A stretch of DNA of 22,500 nt from Stramonita haemastoma (lineage: Eukaryota > Mollusca > Gastropoda > Neogastropoda > Muricidae), in assembly GCA_030674155.1 (NCBI GenBank), contig CM060334.1, positions 18,321,067 through 18,343,566 of the forward strand, in the 5' to 3' direction. Position numbers and translations under genes: made by a program. Positions 11,537-18,827 of this stretch are shown here, piece after piece (within the stretch, counting starts at the first letter, position 1; each line of letters begins with the position of its first letter). The notes under the pieces are model-generated. The model searched no databases. It was not told the origin of the DNA and saw only the letters and a program-made list of their open reading frames with translations.

Positions 11537-13818
11537 CGTGTGTTACACATCACTATTTAGCGCACGTAAAAGAACCCACGGCAAAAAGGGGGTTGACCCT
11601 GGCAAAATTCTGTAGAAAAAAGCCACTCTGATAGGAACACAAATACAGTTTGCATGCAGGAAAAAGAAAAAAAAATGGGTAGGCGCTGCACATGTGGCGA
11701 CGCGCTCTTCCCGGGGAGAGCAGCCCGAATTTCACGCAGAGAAATCTGCTGTGACATAAAGTGGTATATAAAATACAAACAAAGTAGTAAAAAACCAAAA
11801 CCCCGATAATTCAGCCCCTCCACACACCTTGTCCTTTGGCAAGACCCCCAGGGAGGCCAATGCCACACTGATCAAAGCTCCGTGACCCTGAGGCACAGTC
11901 TGGGTCACCCAGGCATTCACGTTGTCCGCATAGGTAAACATGTTCAGGTCTCTTCTCCTCTTCTCCAGGGTCTCGAAGCTGGGATGCAAGCGGATTCCTC
12001 TGCTTTGAATGTACCCTGTGAAAAAAAAGACAAAGGAAAAAAGAAACCCCATGTAAGTCTTGAATATATCAAACTTTTCGATGTAAAAATCCTTATATAC
12101 TACTGTCTCGTTTTAGACCGGCTAAAACGGGCAATGTATGCCTTCAGCGCCTGGGCTTTATCACAGTTCTTGATTAAACCATTGGCGCTGGGGGCAACAG
12201 CAAGGTGAGAGGCTTTGTGGCTTTCCCACTCATGGAATTCCACTTTACAACTTAGTATTTAGTGATCCACTTTGACTCTCGGACTAGGAGGCTTGACTTG
12301 CACAGTCCTTATGAGCTGCATCCCTGGGGGCTAGTTGGCCTTTGGAGAACATCTCCAACGCTGTCCTTATGCCCTCTTGGCCGAGAGAGTGGGGGTGTAC
12401 ATTGGGCAAGGCATCTCTACTATAATAAAATTTCCTCGGAAAACAATGTCATTGTGAAGCTGTTTAAAAAAAAAATTTCTTTACACAGATTCCCGTCCTT
12501 AAATGGTAAAGATACCAACATAATGTTCACTTACTTGGACATCTCTACCTAAATGGTTTATTTAATAAAAAGTCATGACTGTATGATACAAATCAACAAC
12601 TGATGTTGTCTTTGTTTCTGTTTGGTTTATTTTGAATATGTACAAAAATGTTCTTTTATAAACTGAAATCACATACCAGTAAACTTAATGCTTTTTTGTC
12701 TGAAGTCTGAAACAAGATTATAGAACATGAGAGTATACCTACAGACATGCTTTACCAAGTGCCAGACTAACAAATGGCGGTCCAGAGGTAACGCACCTGT
12801 CTAGAAAGCAAAAAGTCCAGGTCGGAGTGTGCGGTGGTTTGAATCCCGTTTGGGCCCACAACTTTTCCCCCTATCCATTAGATCATGAGTGGTGGTCTGG
12901 GTGCTAGTCTTCCAGATGAGACGATAAACCGAGGTCCCGTGTGTCCAACATCATTATTTAGCGCACATAAAACAACCCACGGCAACAAGAGGGTTGTCCC
13001 TGACAAAATTCTGTAGAAAAAAAGCCACTCTGATAGGGAAACAAATACAGTTGCAGACAGCAAAAAGAAAAAAAAACACGGGTAGGCGCTACATTTTCCC
13101 CAAGGAGAGCAGCCCGAATTTCACGCAGAGAAATCTGCTGTGACATAAAGTGGTATATATAAATATAAATCAATACATGGACAAACCCACCTAGGGTGGT
13201 TGAAATGTAGCGTGTGTGCAGGTGGGGGTCAGTAGGGGGCCGGACAGCCCGGACGTGGAGGGAGGCTGTGTACAGCCCTGCACCGGTCACCCTGAAGCCC
13301 AGGTACACCTGGCTGCTGGCCGACAGGTAATCCGGCCCCGGGTTGATGGCTCTCTGGCGGTTTAGCCACACTCTCACAATCTTTCTGGACTGGAAGTGTT
13401 CTATCACTTTAACGTGGCCCGGGACTTCAGAACTTTGTTTCCGCAGCAGAATGGAAAGGGACGTGCCAGTTGGACCAGCCACATACAGCCAGCACGTTCC
13501 GTTTGTTGTTATGTTCAGCTCGTTTTGCAGTTCTACTTTGATGAACGCAGAGAGGTTTGAGGCCATTTTCAATTCCTTCACAGTCCGTTTTTGAATGCAT
13601 GCATGGCGAGAGAAGTTAAACAAATACGATTTGTGTATATCAACGTGAATGTTGTCCCGATCTTCCGGTGAATGCTGGGATGGTTGTGGGGTTTGATCTG
13701 TGGTAGATGTTGTGGAGTTGGAAGACTTTGGAACAGTCCCTACCACTGTGTCGACAGTGTGTATCAGAGTGTGACAGAGACATGCAAAGAACCATGCTTT
13801 CCATCCAGTCTCGTACAT
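1957..13818 (-). CDS. GRL101-like receptor gene, six visible coding exons, reading frame broken in exons 4-6
   Basis: This is the span of a single minus-strand gene for a large cell-surface receptor. The domain order is signal peptide, CUB-like, CUB-like, LDLa-like, C-type lectin, LDLa modules, leucine-rich repeats, then a rhodopsin-type seven-helix domain. That order, the DRF and NPFLY motifs and the sequence of the helical part match the molluscan GRL101-like family (established family knowledge, recognised by eye). Introns have GT-AG ends and the phases match across the exon 1/2, 2/3 and 3/4 junctions. The corrected protein would be about 1,200 residues. The reading frame is interrupted about eleven times, near 8515, 8467, 8437, 6910, 3243, 3032, 2940, 2897, 2798, 2717 and 2312. 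It could therefore be a pseudogene or an intact gene in an indel-prone assembly. The ligand is unknown. Confidence is high for the family and low for functional status. Confidence 0.85.
4001..5740. repeat. Minisatellite, about 27 copies of a ~67-bp unit, overlapping the exon 6 splice acceptor
   Basis: The unit on the plus strand begins CTGGCTGACACTTCACCAAG, continues with TGCAG(A/T)ACACTCACAACTAC and closes with CATGCTGTCTTTA(A/C)TATC plus CTATTTA. A shorter variant of about 53-56 bp lacks the TATCCTATTTA part and appears from about 4937 onward. Edge copies (4060-4140 and 5480-5740) are the most diverged, and the central copies are nearly identical, as expected for recent expansion by unequal exchange or slippage. 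The leftmost unit contains the first coding bases of exon 6, reading LHLVKCQP on the minus strand, followed by the coding continuation at 4000. There are no unique spacers, so this is not a CRISPR array. Confidence 0.95.
5752..5993 (-). repeat. SINE family A, 5'-truncated copy
   Basis: This reads as the reverse complement of the last ~240 bp of the full copies at 11373-11782 and 12774-13172. Shared words include the tail CTGTGACATAAAGTGGTAT, GCCCGAATTTCACGCAGAGA and GGCAAAATTCTGTAGAAAAA. It has no tRNA-like head. It abuts the minisatellite on one side and a family B SINE, also in minus orientation, on the other. At 5805-5820 it contains a perfect 16-base palindrome, CTCTCCCCGGGGAGAG. Confidence 0.85.
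5994..6290 (-). repeat. SINE family B, near full-length copy
   Basis: On the minus strand it starts with a tRNA-like head (AGCCGAGTGATTCAG, then a GGGTTTGAATCTCGG B-box). The body matches the copy at 9424-9667: TTCCCTTGGTGTATATACA, ATATGCACCTTTAAGAT and GTCAGCGTTCGGTGAGTTA. The A-box wording GCCGAGTGGTTAAG in the sister copy suggests descent from a leucine or serine tRNA (inference). This copy extends further at its 3' end than the sister. Confidence 0.8.
6465..6570 (+). repeat. Possible tRNA-derived SINE fragment
   Basis: A perfect B-box-like word, GGTTCAAATCC, lies at about 6520-6530, and an A-box-like TATAGGGCACGCG lies about 50 bases upstream. No second copy exists in the window and no tRNA cloverleaf is evident, so it is only a candidate. 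Confidence 0.3.
6780..6977 (-). CDS. Exon 5: second half of the C-type-lectin domain, one frameshift
   Basis: The acceptor GTTTAG|GTACAG follows hundreds of bases of pyrimidine on the sense strand. The sequence reads [20 protein letters not shown], then, after a one-base deficit near 6910, [20 protein letters not shown] and finally [12 protein letters not shown]. That is the end of a lectin fold: a W-x-D turn, a W-x-x-x-x-C stretch and the closing YxCE cysteine. The 3' limit is uncertain. The nearest GT after the last cysteine (GAA|GTGACC at 6780/6779) is a weak donor, while a better donor (GTGAGA) would cut before the closing cysteine. Calcium-binding triplets of the lectin family are not obvious, so sugar binding cannot be assumed. 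Confidence 0.65.
6982..7345. repeat. Polypurine (GA-rich) tract abutting the exon 5 splice acceptor
   Basis: About 360 bases are almost entirely A and G on the plus strand, mainly GA with GGGA, GAAGA and GACA interruptions. A pure (GA) run lies at about 7250-7285. On the sense (minus) strand of the receptor gene this is a pyrimidine tract ending in CTCTCTGTTTAG at the exon 5 boundary. Confidence 0.95.
7411..7474. repeat. (CA)n microsatellite, interrupted
   Basis: Repeated CA with a few AACA and CCCA interruptions, lying just beyond the GA-rich tract in intron 4. Confidence 0.9.
7575..7850 (+). repeat. SINE family C, copy 1
   Basis: A tRNA-like head (GCTGGTGGTTAGGGCGTTG with B-box GGGTTCGCATCCC) leads into a body shared with 15950-16195 and with the reverse complement of 21072-21345: GGTCCCGTGTGCGAACGCA, CATCTTGCGCA, AACACGTTAAAAC and GAGTAGGCAATTGTGTGCCG. 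It lies in intron 4 in antisense orientation to the gene. Confidence 0.85.
8019..8216. repeat. CT-rich then GT-rich low-complexity tract
   Basis: A pyrimidine stretch (about 8019-8078) passes into GTGTG/GCGCG alternation (about 8079-8135) and then GTG-rich sequence. The rest of 7880-8398 in intron 4 shows no feature. Confidence 0.8.
8399..8773 (-). CDS. Exon 4: LDLa-like module and first half of a C-type-lectin domain, frame-disrupted
   Basis: The acceptor is CTCTAG|CACCCT after a pyrimidine tract, and the donor TAT|GTAAGT is strong. The first ~86 codons read cleanly: an LDLa-like segment ([18 protein letters not shown]), then a lectin-domain start ([19 protein letters not shown]). After that the lectin pattern jumps between frames. 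[18 protein letters not shown] needs one extra base removed near 8515. [10 protein letters not shown] needs one base added near 8467. The next segment, IGARTV, needs one base removed near 8437. The raw exon is 375 bases (phase 0), but exon 5 begins with a single base and needs phase 2. The net correction of one base gives exactly that, so intron phase independently supports the disruption. Pseudogene decay and assembly indels are both possible. Confidence 0.75.
8774..9423. other. Intron 3 sequence without a recognisable element, apart from a (CA) patch
   Basis: Nothing coding is visible. An interrupted CA microsatellite lies at about 9304-9350. The remainder is ordinary AT-rich intron sequence. 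Confidence 0.6.
9424..9667 (+). repeat. SINE family B, copy 2
   Basis: It has an A-box region GCCGAGTGGTTAAGACCGTT, a B-box GGTTCGAATCTCGG about 45 bases later, then the body CCCCTTGGTGTATATACAGA, ATATGCACGTTTAAGATCCC and GTCAGTGTTTGGTGGAGTA. The head is much closer to a tRNA than in the copy at 5994-6290. Its 3' end runs directly into the 60-bp minisatellite. Confidence 0.85.
9668..10053. repeat. Minisatellite, six copies of a ~60-63-bp unit
   Basis: The unit begins AAATAACTACGAAACAGATA, continues CTCTGAG(T/G)CACACAACAG and ends ACAGATTCTGGACAGAGGGG. Copies start near 9668, 9728, 9808, 9870, 9931 and 9992. The second carries an internal duplication of about 17 bp (AGATTCTGAACAGAGG). It lies 27 bases inside the intron beyond the exon 3 donor. 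Confidence 0.9.
10082..10297 (-). CDS. Exon 3: end of second CUB-like domain
   Basis: The exon is 216 bases, exactly 72 codons, phase 0 at both ends. Its acceptor is TTCTAG|CGTTGT and its donor CATAAG|GTAAGA is strong. It encodes [15 protein letters not shown], then [12 protein letters not shown], and ends [12 protein letters not shown]. This is the usual second half of a CUB domain: a Cys-x-Asp start, an LCG-like turn (here LCSDF), a hydrophobic strand and a closing GFxxxFxF strand. No frameshift is seen. A 60-bp minisatellite begins about 27 bases inside the downstream intron, and a truncated SINE lies about 55 bases upstream of the acceptor. Confidence 0.85.
10350..10458 (-). repeat. SINE family A, 3'-end fragment
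   Basis: This is the reverse complement of the last ~100 bp of family A: a GTGACATAAAGTGGTATAAA tail with a following A-rich run, GCCCGAATTTCACGCAGATA and AGGCGCTGCACTTGTGGCGA. It is 5'-truncated at an (ATT)n tract (10456-10484). Confidence 0.8.
10456..10524. repeat. (ATT)n tract joined to a 38-bp fragment of dispersed element F
   Basis: About nine ATT units end at about 10484. Bases 10487-10524 are identical to 21032-21069 (starting TCCTCAGGGATGGTGTCTAA), after which the two loci diverge. This is a remnant of a second repeat family lying next to the truncated SINE. Confidence 0.75.
10525..10986. other. Intron 2 sequence with a C13 homopolymer, no gene
   Basis: The only features are a run of 13 C at 10617-10629 and a T/C-rich stretch at 10629-10735 in which a GTCTGTTCTTTCT word occurs twice (near 10637 and 10696). 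The two copies are preceded by similar sequence (GAGTCTGTTCTTTCT), hinting at an old local duplication. Confidence 0.5.
10987..11068. repeat. (CA)41 microsatellite
   Basis: About 82 bases of uninterrupted CA, flanked by CA-rich degenerate sequence (10905-11120). Confidence 0.97.
11127..11359. repeat. (CATC)n / (CACC)n microsatellite
   Basis: Tetranucleotide array of ATCC units mixed with ACCC and ACCT variants over about 230 bases. It ends 14 bases before the SINE at 11373. Confidence 0.95.
11373..11782 (+). repeat. SINE family A, full-length copy 1
   Basis: The head GGTCTAGGTGGTAACGCGCC resembles a tRNA A-box region. A degenerate B-box (GTGGTTTGTTCCCCG) follows, then the central word GGATGAGACGATAAACCGAG, a GGTCCCGTGTGT stretch, GCGCACGTAAAAGAACCCAC, a CTCTTCCCGGGGAGAG hairpin, and the tail GTGACATAAAGTGGTATATA. 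The copy at 12774-13172 matches nearly along its whole length. Its tail lies about 45 bases from the exon 2 donor, antisense to the gene. Confidence 0.9.
11828..12015 (-). CDS. Exon 2: start of second CUB-like domain
   Basis: This 188-base exon has an excellent acceptor, an uninterrupted T run followed by CACAG, and a donor AAG|GTGTGT. It begins with two bases completing the glycine codon split with exon 1 and ends on a codon boundary. The reading frame ([15 protein letters not shown] through [10 protein letters not shown]) is clean. The GYIQSRG...HPSFE start is typical of the first strand of a CUB domain, which continues in exon 3. The flanking intron on the 3' side holds a SINE whose tail lies about 45 bases from the donor. 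Confidence 0.85.
12016..12773. other. Intron 1 sequence without a recognisable element
   Basis: No coding sequence or repeat family with a second copy in the window was seen. The region is AT-rich, with an A9 run at about 12465-12475. Confidence 0.5.
12774..13172 (+). repeat. SINE family A, full-length copy 2
   Basis: Nearly colinear with copy 1: GGCGGTCCAGAGGTAACGCA head, a better B-box (GGTTTGAATCCCG), GATGAGACGATAAACCGAGG, GCAAAATTCTGTAGAAAA-type word and the tail CTGTGACATAAAGTGGTATA. The hairpin is damaged here (TTTTCCCCAAGGAGAG). The tail stops about 20 bases from the exon 1 donor. Confidence 0.9.
13191..13818 (-). CDS. Exon 1: signal peptide and first CUB-like domain
   Basis: The exon encodes residues 1 to 209 plus one base of the next codon. 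The ATG at 13818-13816 is the first after an in-frame TGA 21 bases upstream, has an A at -3, and is followed by a hydrophobic stretch ([12 protein letters not shown]) that suits a secretion signal. A Ser/Thr/Pro-rich linker occupies about residues 30-55. Residues 74-188 resemble a CUB domain: Cys74 and Cys109 are about 35 residues apart, followed by [15 protein letters not shown] and, near the end, [17 protein letters not shown]. Possible N-glycosylation sites occur at NST, NFS, NLS, NIT and NGT. The exon ends at a good donor (CTAG|GTGGGT), leaving phase 1, which matches the two-base start of exon 2. No frameshift is seen. A 5' UTR exon further upstream cannot be excluded. Confidence 0.85.
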
Positions 13819-14459
13819 TTTCCTATTTTTCAGGGGTCAGAGGCTGGGGCTAAGACACACACCGCAAATACAAATACCGATACTTTATGCTACATGCTTT
13901 GATTCCCGATATCGTGATTCGAACGATTGAATAATTTCTTTTTAAAACACCGAGGCTACTATGACAATCTTCACAAAAAAGTTTTTAAATGAAAAAGTCA
14001 GATTCTAAATATCTAATTAGGGTTTCTAAATATCAAACAGCTGAGTCCCTCACAGAGAGCTTGACTTGCATAATGTGAGCATTATGATTTACATATCTGA
14101 CAGTAGTCATGTTTATATTGTACTAAAAGTAAAAAGTTTCAAGGAGATTGTCATGTATTTTTAAGGGGTAATAAAAAAAATCATCGTCTTTTCCTGCCTA
14201 ATGAAAGCTAACACGACATCACAGCCCTGATAAATGAAGTCAAAGTTAATAGACAAAACAGCCCTGACACTGTCATAGTTCGAGAAAAGATATCTGTGTA
14301 GTTAATGAAGACAAAGTAATCATCCTTCGTAATCCAAATATCTCCTTAGACAAATTTCCTTTGGTATACTATAAAGTAACGCTTTAGGCGGTAATTGTGG
14401 CGCTCATTGCAAACCCTTTTTTAAATCATTTTTTTGTGTTTCACCTGCATTCCTCCTTA
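13819..14459. other. 5' flank of the receptor gene, no gene or clear promoter
   Basis: The region upstream of the start codon is AT-rich. A TATAAAC word on the minus strand near 14116-14110 could be a core promoter element, but it is about 295 bases from the ATG and AT-rich sequence gives such words by chance. A 5' UTR intron would move the promoter elsewhere. Confidence 0.4.
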
Positions 14460-14463
14460 CACA

Positions 14464-14494
<31 letters not shown>

Positions 14495-14545
14495 CAAACC
14501 CCCCCGCGCGCGCGCGCGCGCGTGCGCGCGCGCGCGCGTACGCGT
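14460..14545. repeat. (CA)n-(C)n-(CG)n compound microsatellite
   Basis: CA repeats (14460-14496) pass through a C run into about 17 CG dinucleotides with one TG interruption (14505-14538), then TACGCGTAC. Alternating purine-pyrimidine of this length can adopt Z-DNA (established knowledge). Confidence 0.9.
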
Positions 14546-14654
14546 ACACTCAAATACAGGGGCGTGCGCATATAGTATATAATTAGATTAGTTGCTTAAT
14601 ACGAATTAATCAGAAGGGTGACCCTTTTACACCAAAAAAGGGAACAAGAACCAG

Positions 14655-14935
14655 CCGCCATGGCACAGTGGTTAGTGCCTTGGATTTCGGACTGGAAGGT
14701 CACGGGTTCGAATCCCATAAGAGTCATAGGGATTTTTTGGACTACGGTCGGCTCCTACCCAGAGTGAGTGTGCTGTGGGTTCAGTGGGGAGACTGGGACC
14801 ACACAGTCGAGGTTCATCTACTTTACAGATGGGAGGCTGAGAGTGTTACTTAAATTACCCAACCAACACTGCCTGCAGTTATCTGCATCTCTCGGGCTCG
14901 CTTGACGCCGGGATATATTATGATAGTAAGCGTAG
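14655..14935 (+). repeat. SINE-like element, family D (single copy here)
   Basis: A tRNA-like head has an A-box region TGGCACAGTGGTTAGTGCC and a textbook B-box GGGTTCGAATCCC 45-50 bases later. An unrelated body of about 200 bp follows. The head does not extend into a folded mature tRNA with a matching acceptor stem, so a retroposon is more likely than a tRNA gene. The 3' end is approximate. Confidence 0.65.
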
Positions 14936-15724
14936 AGTACAACCCTGTTAATTATTCTCAAATCGTATTCACTTCTATAGCAGCATCAGTATATCATCCT
15001 CATTATCACCGATCATCATGTAATAAAAAAAATGCCTCTGATTCGGTGGCCCCATTTTCTATGGTCTCATGGTGACCTCAGAGTTGGTCTCCTTACACAC
15101 GTCTGTGCCTGAGGTGAGTTTGTGTCAAGGACCTTCGTTCGGGTTTGGGGGGTCGCGGGGGATGGTCATTGGAGGGACGTTGTGGTGGTTGCCACCCCGG
15201 ATGGGCGACTCGCTCAGTCTGACCCCGCGACTGAAGCTATTACTGTCGTTAGTAGAGGGCTCAGTAGGTGGTGTTCTACGTATGTTAGCTCAGAACAGAC
15301 ACCACTGAACACCACTAAAGTGACCCAGCAGAAGTGCAGGGCCTCTCTGGCTGGTGGCCCCACGGCGGACTAATATTGATGGGCTCTCTGTGGACTTCCG
15401 GCCCTGAGATTGCGACATAGCTGATCAGGGTATGGCTGCGGTGGGGGGGGATTGAAATGAGCGGCGTGGGAACAGCAGGACAGGAACGTCATAGAAGATG
15501 AGGCAGCAAAAAAAAGGGGGGGGGGGAGCTGAGATAAGTGCTAAAGGGGCGCCTCTTCTCTATAGCTGATGTCCCCAGAACTTCTTCCACAGCTAGTCCA
15601 TTGATTTCAAGGACTAGTCTGATGAAAGTCTAGAAACATTCATTTTAATGTACACGAGGAATCAGCATCAGTGCGTTGCATCAGCATACTATTGGTTGTC
15701 AAAGAACGAAGTTGGAAGGGGGAA
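14936..15724. other. Intergenic, with a GC-rich segment of unknown nature (15060-15480)
   Basis: The segment 15060-15480 is clearly richer in G and C than its flanks, ending in a G8 run (15443-15450). Its translations show no known domain. It may be a relic of a mobile element, but no second copy is present in the window to support that. A G-rich run also occurs at 15517-15526. Confidence 0.35.
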
Positions 15725-15945
15725 TGGGACGGCCTGGTGGTTAGAGCGTTGCGCTCGAAAGCTGCCGATCCGGGATTGATTCCAAGTTTCAGTACCCACC
15801 GCACAGCTGTCAGCATCCCCCATTCTCAGCTACTCCTAGCTGCTATCCATCCCATCCCATCCCAGCTGTGCCAGCTGGTGCTAATTATAGCAGGAACTGA
15901 CCATGACCGCACTTAGACTAAGTAAAACGAAGGGGCACGCTAAAT
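15725..15945 (+). repeat. SINE-like element, family E (single copy here)
   Basis: The head GGCCTGGTGGTTAGAGCGTT plus GCGCTCGAAAGC and a B-box-like GGGATTGATTCC is tRNA-like. A (CATCC)4-like patch at 15847-15863 and a body ending near 15945 follow. Family membership with C or D cannot be shown. Confidence 0.55.
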
Positions 15946-15949
15946 TTAG

Positions 15950-16195
15950 CACTCTTGGTTAAGTGATGGTGGATTTGCGCGCTGTGACCGAGACACCCGT
16001 TCAAGAGGATTCTTCCCCTGGAGTTAATATCACTGCCCACTCCACTTCCCCGAAAGTCCTTCGGATGAGACTATAAACTGAAGTTCTGTGTGCGAACGCG
16101 TACGCCATTTTGCGCACACGTTAAAACCTATTCCGCCTTTCGGAAGAGTAGGCCATCGTGTGCCGGCAGGAGCGGATGTCAACTTTTTCTTTAAA
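15950..16195 (+). repeat. SINE family C, copy 2
   Basis: The head is degenerate, with a CCGTTCAAGAGGATTC region in place of a clean B-box. The body matches copies 1 and 3: CGGATGAGACTATAAACTGA, TGTGTGCGAACGCGTACGCC, TTGCGCACACGTTAAAACC, GGAAGAGTAGGCCATCGTGT and GCCGGCAGGAGCGGATG. Confidence 0.8.
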
Positions 16196-17199
16196 AAGTG
16201 CTTGCACACTAGTGTGTTTTAGACTTCATCCTCGAAGTCGGAATGCGGCTATCTAAATGGTGAGCAAAAACGGTCGCAAAAGCAAAATCTCACTATTGGT
16301 AAACCTCTCTAACTGGGGAACGGAAAAATAGAAAAAAAGAAGAAAACGTAGGGCCAGAAACTACACTGCAGTACCCAGGGTGTCCGCGCTGACGATTCAA
16401 AGGAAGACTTTGCACACACTCCTGACACTAACCGCAAGAAGTTCTATTTTCCACATTCAGGCGTCAAAGAAGAAGGTGGATGATGGATAAAAAAAAAAGG
16501 CTAAACAACTCGTGATCTGATAGCAAAACGCATGTTGGAACCACAAACTAGACACGTTAAGTGATAAAGTGATATTGTCTAAGATAATGGTAGGAACTCG
16601 TATTGAATTCAACAGCCACGGGGAAAAGTGTGACCTGGTCAACACCCGAGCATAGAAAGAAATTTCAAGAGACAAAACGAAAAATGTATCAGAATTAAGC
16701 AAAAACAGGCTTAGAAAGCCCCGGAATTCTTCTTCGAACGTGCGTAAAATATGCTGCCTGCATTTGCAGAAGGAACCTTGGATAGGTGTCTCATCTGAAG
16801 GGTTTACAAGAGAGTGGAGTCAGCACCAGCGTTAACTCAGATGAACAATGTTCTCATATAGTCACCACAGAGGAGAGAGACTCAACCCACACCTTTAGTT
16901 ACCTTCAGGTGACCAGTTGATGTTCTAACCCAAACCTGCGAATCAACAGCATTGATGCTACTTTGCACACTTCTAAACTTTCCTGTCATGTTTGGTTAAA
17001 TAATCTTTTTCTTCTCCTTTGTGATCTTCAAGACTTATCCACAGGCAAGGTAAATACTGACTGCAAACACTCACGCACGTACACACTAACGTAGGTGCAC
17101 ATGCACAAATATGCATACATAAACGCGAGCATGTGAGTGTAAGACACATATGTACACATACATACTTCAGCAGGCAAACAGACAGGCAGACAGGAAGGT
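16196..17199. other. Intergenic, no feature recognised
   Basis: No plausible reading frame and no repeat with a partner in the window. From about 17060 the sequence begins to show CA- and TACA-rich low complexity leading into the GATA arrays. Confidence 0.6.
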
Positions 17200-17482
17200 A
17201 GATGCGCAAGTAGATAAACAGATAGATAATTATATGGATAGACTGGAGAAATATCGATATATAGATAGGCGGGAAGATGCATAGATAGGTAGATACAGAA
17301 GCGTGCAGATAGATGAATAGATACATAGCCGGCAGAATAGACATATAGATAGACTGATATCTATATGTTTTTTTCAGGGAGAGCGATAGGTAGACAGATA
17401 GATATGCAGATAGATAGACAAATAGATAGATGTATAGATAGATAGATGTAGAGATAGCTAAATAGATCGATAGATAGATATA
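17200..17482. repeat. (GATA)n microsatellite, degenerate
   Basis: Repeated AGAT and ATAG units with many substitutions and interruptions over about 280 bases. Confidence 0.85.
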
Positions 17483-17530
17483 TTCTCAGTTGTGCCCAGC
17501 AGAATTGTGGGTTTGTATAAAGACAACAAG

Positions 17531-17673
17531 TATATATATATATATAATATATAATATATATATATATATAATATATATATATAATAATACAACACACACA
17601 AATCATACATACATACATACATACATACATACATACATACATACATACATACATACATACATACATACATACA
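17531..17673. repeat. (TA)n and (CATA)n compound microsatellite
   Basis: Alternating TA with AA breaks (17531-17589) is followed after a short CA patch by about 17 clean CATA units (17604-17673). Confidence 0.95.
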
Positions 17674-17705
17674 ATTCATATACATATAGAAAGAGGGTAA
17701 GTACG

Positions 17706-17990
17706 AAGATAGATAAACAATAAATAGATAGTAGAATAGATGTACCGACAGACAGACAGACGGATAGATAGATAGGTAGATAGATAGATAGATAGGTAGA
17801 GAAATAGAGAAATAGATAGATAGATGGATAGATAGATAGATAGATAGAAGATAGATAGATAGAAAGAAAGATAGATAGAAAGATAGATAGATAGAAAGAT
17901 AGATAGATAGATAGATAGATGGATAGATAGAGAGATAGAGAGATAGATAGACAAACAGAGATACATTAGATAGATTGACAGATAGATAAG
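17706..17990. repeat. (GATA)n microsatellite
   Basis: A second GATA array with GACA (17743-17762) and GAAA variants. It is cleaner than the array at 17200. Confidence 0.92.
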
Positions 17991-18076
17991 ATTCTGAACA
18001 AAGTGTGAGTCGTATTTTTAAGACAAATTTTAACAGTTAACAGATAGTAAACTGAGCAACAACAGAGCACCAATTT

Positions 18077-18080
<4 letters not shown>

Positions 18081-18127
<47 letters not shown>

Positions 18128-18170
18128 GCGCGCGCACGCGCACGCACACACACATACACACACACACACT
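18081..18170. repeat. (CA)n-(CG)n-(CA)n compound microsatellite
   Basis: About 16 CA units, then about 14 CG units with CACG breaks, then CA again, giving about 90 bases of nearly unbroken alternating purine-pyrimidine. Confidence 0.93.
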
Positions 18171-18541
18171 CACTAACTCACGCACACTACAAAAAATGTT
18201 TTTAACTTCGTACTGGCTGTCTAACTAACATGTAAAAGTCGATGATGACGGGGTCACAAGTTATGTAAACAAATAAGAGTTTAAAAAAACCCCAAAGAAA
18301 TGAATGAGCGAACACACAAGCAAGCAAGCAAACAAACGAACAAACGTACACAAAAATAACTAAATAGAATAAGATCCAAACAAAATGATGAATGAATGGA
18401 TAAAGAAACAATTAAAGGTGCAACATAAGCCAATGAATAAAGGAGCGATTGTTTCCTTTGAATGGCTCGTAGTTAGTTTTATTACAGGCTGCACATAGTT
18501 TCTTTTATTTGATTTAACAAGAGAGCGATTGTTTTTCACAA

Positions 18542-18824
<283 letters not shown>

Positions 18825-18827
<3 letters not shown>

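Noticed and set aside
14655..14725. Functional tRNA gene
   Set aside because: A- and B-box words are present, but no complete cloverleaf with matching acceptor stem was found and a SINE-like body follows. The same applies to the heads at 9424, 7575, 15725 and 21330.
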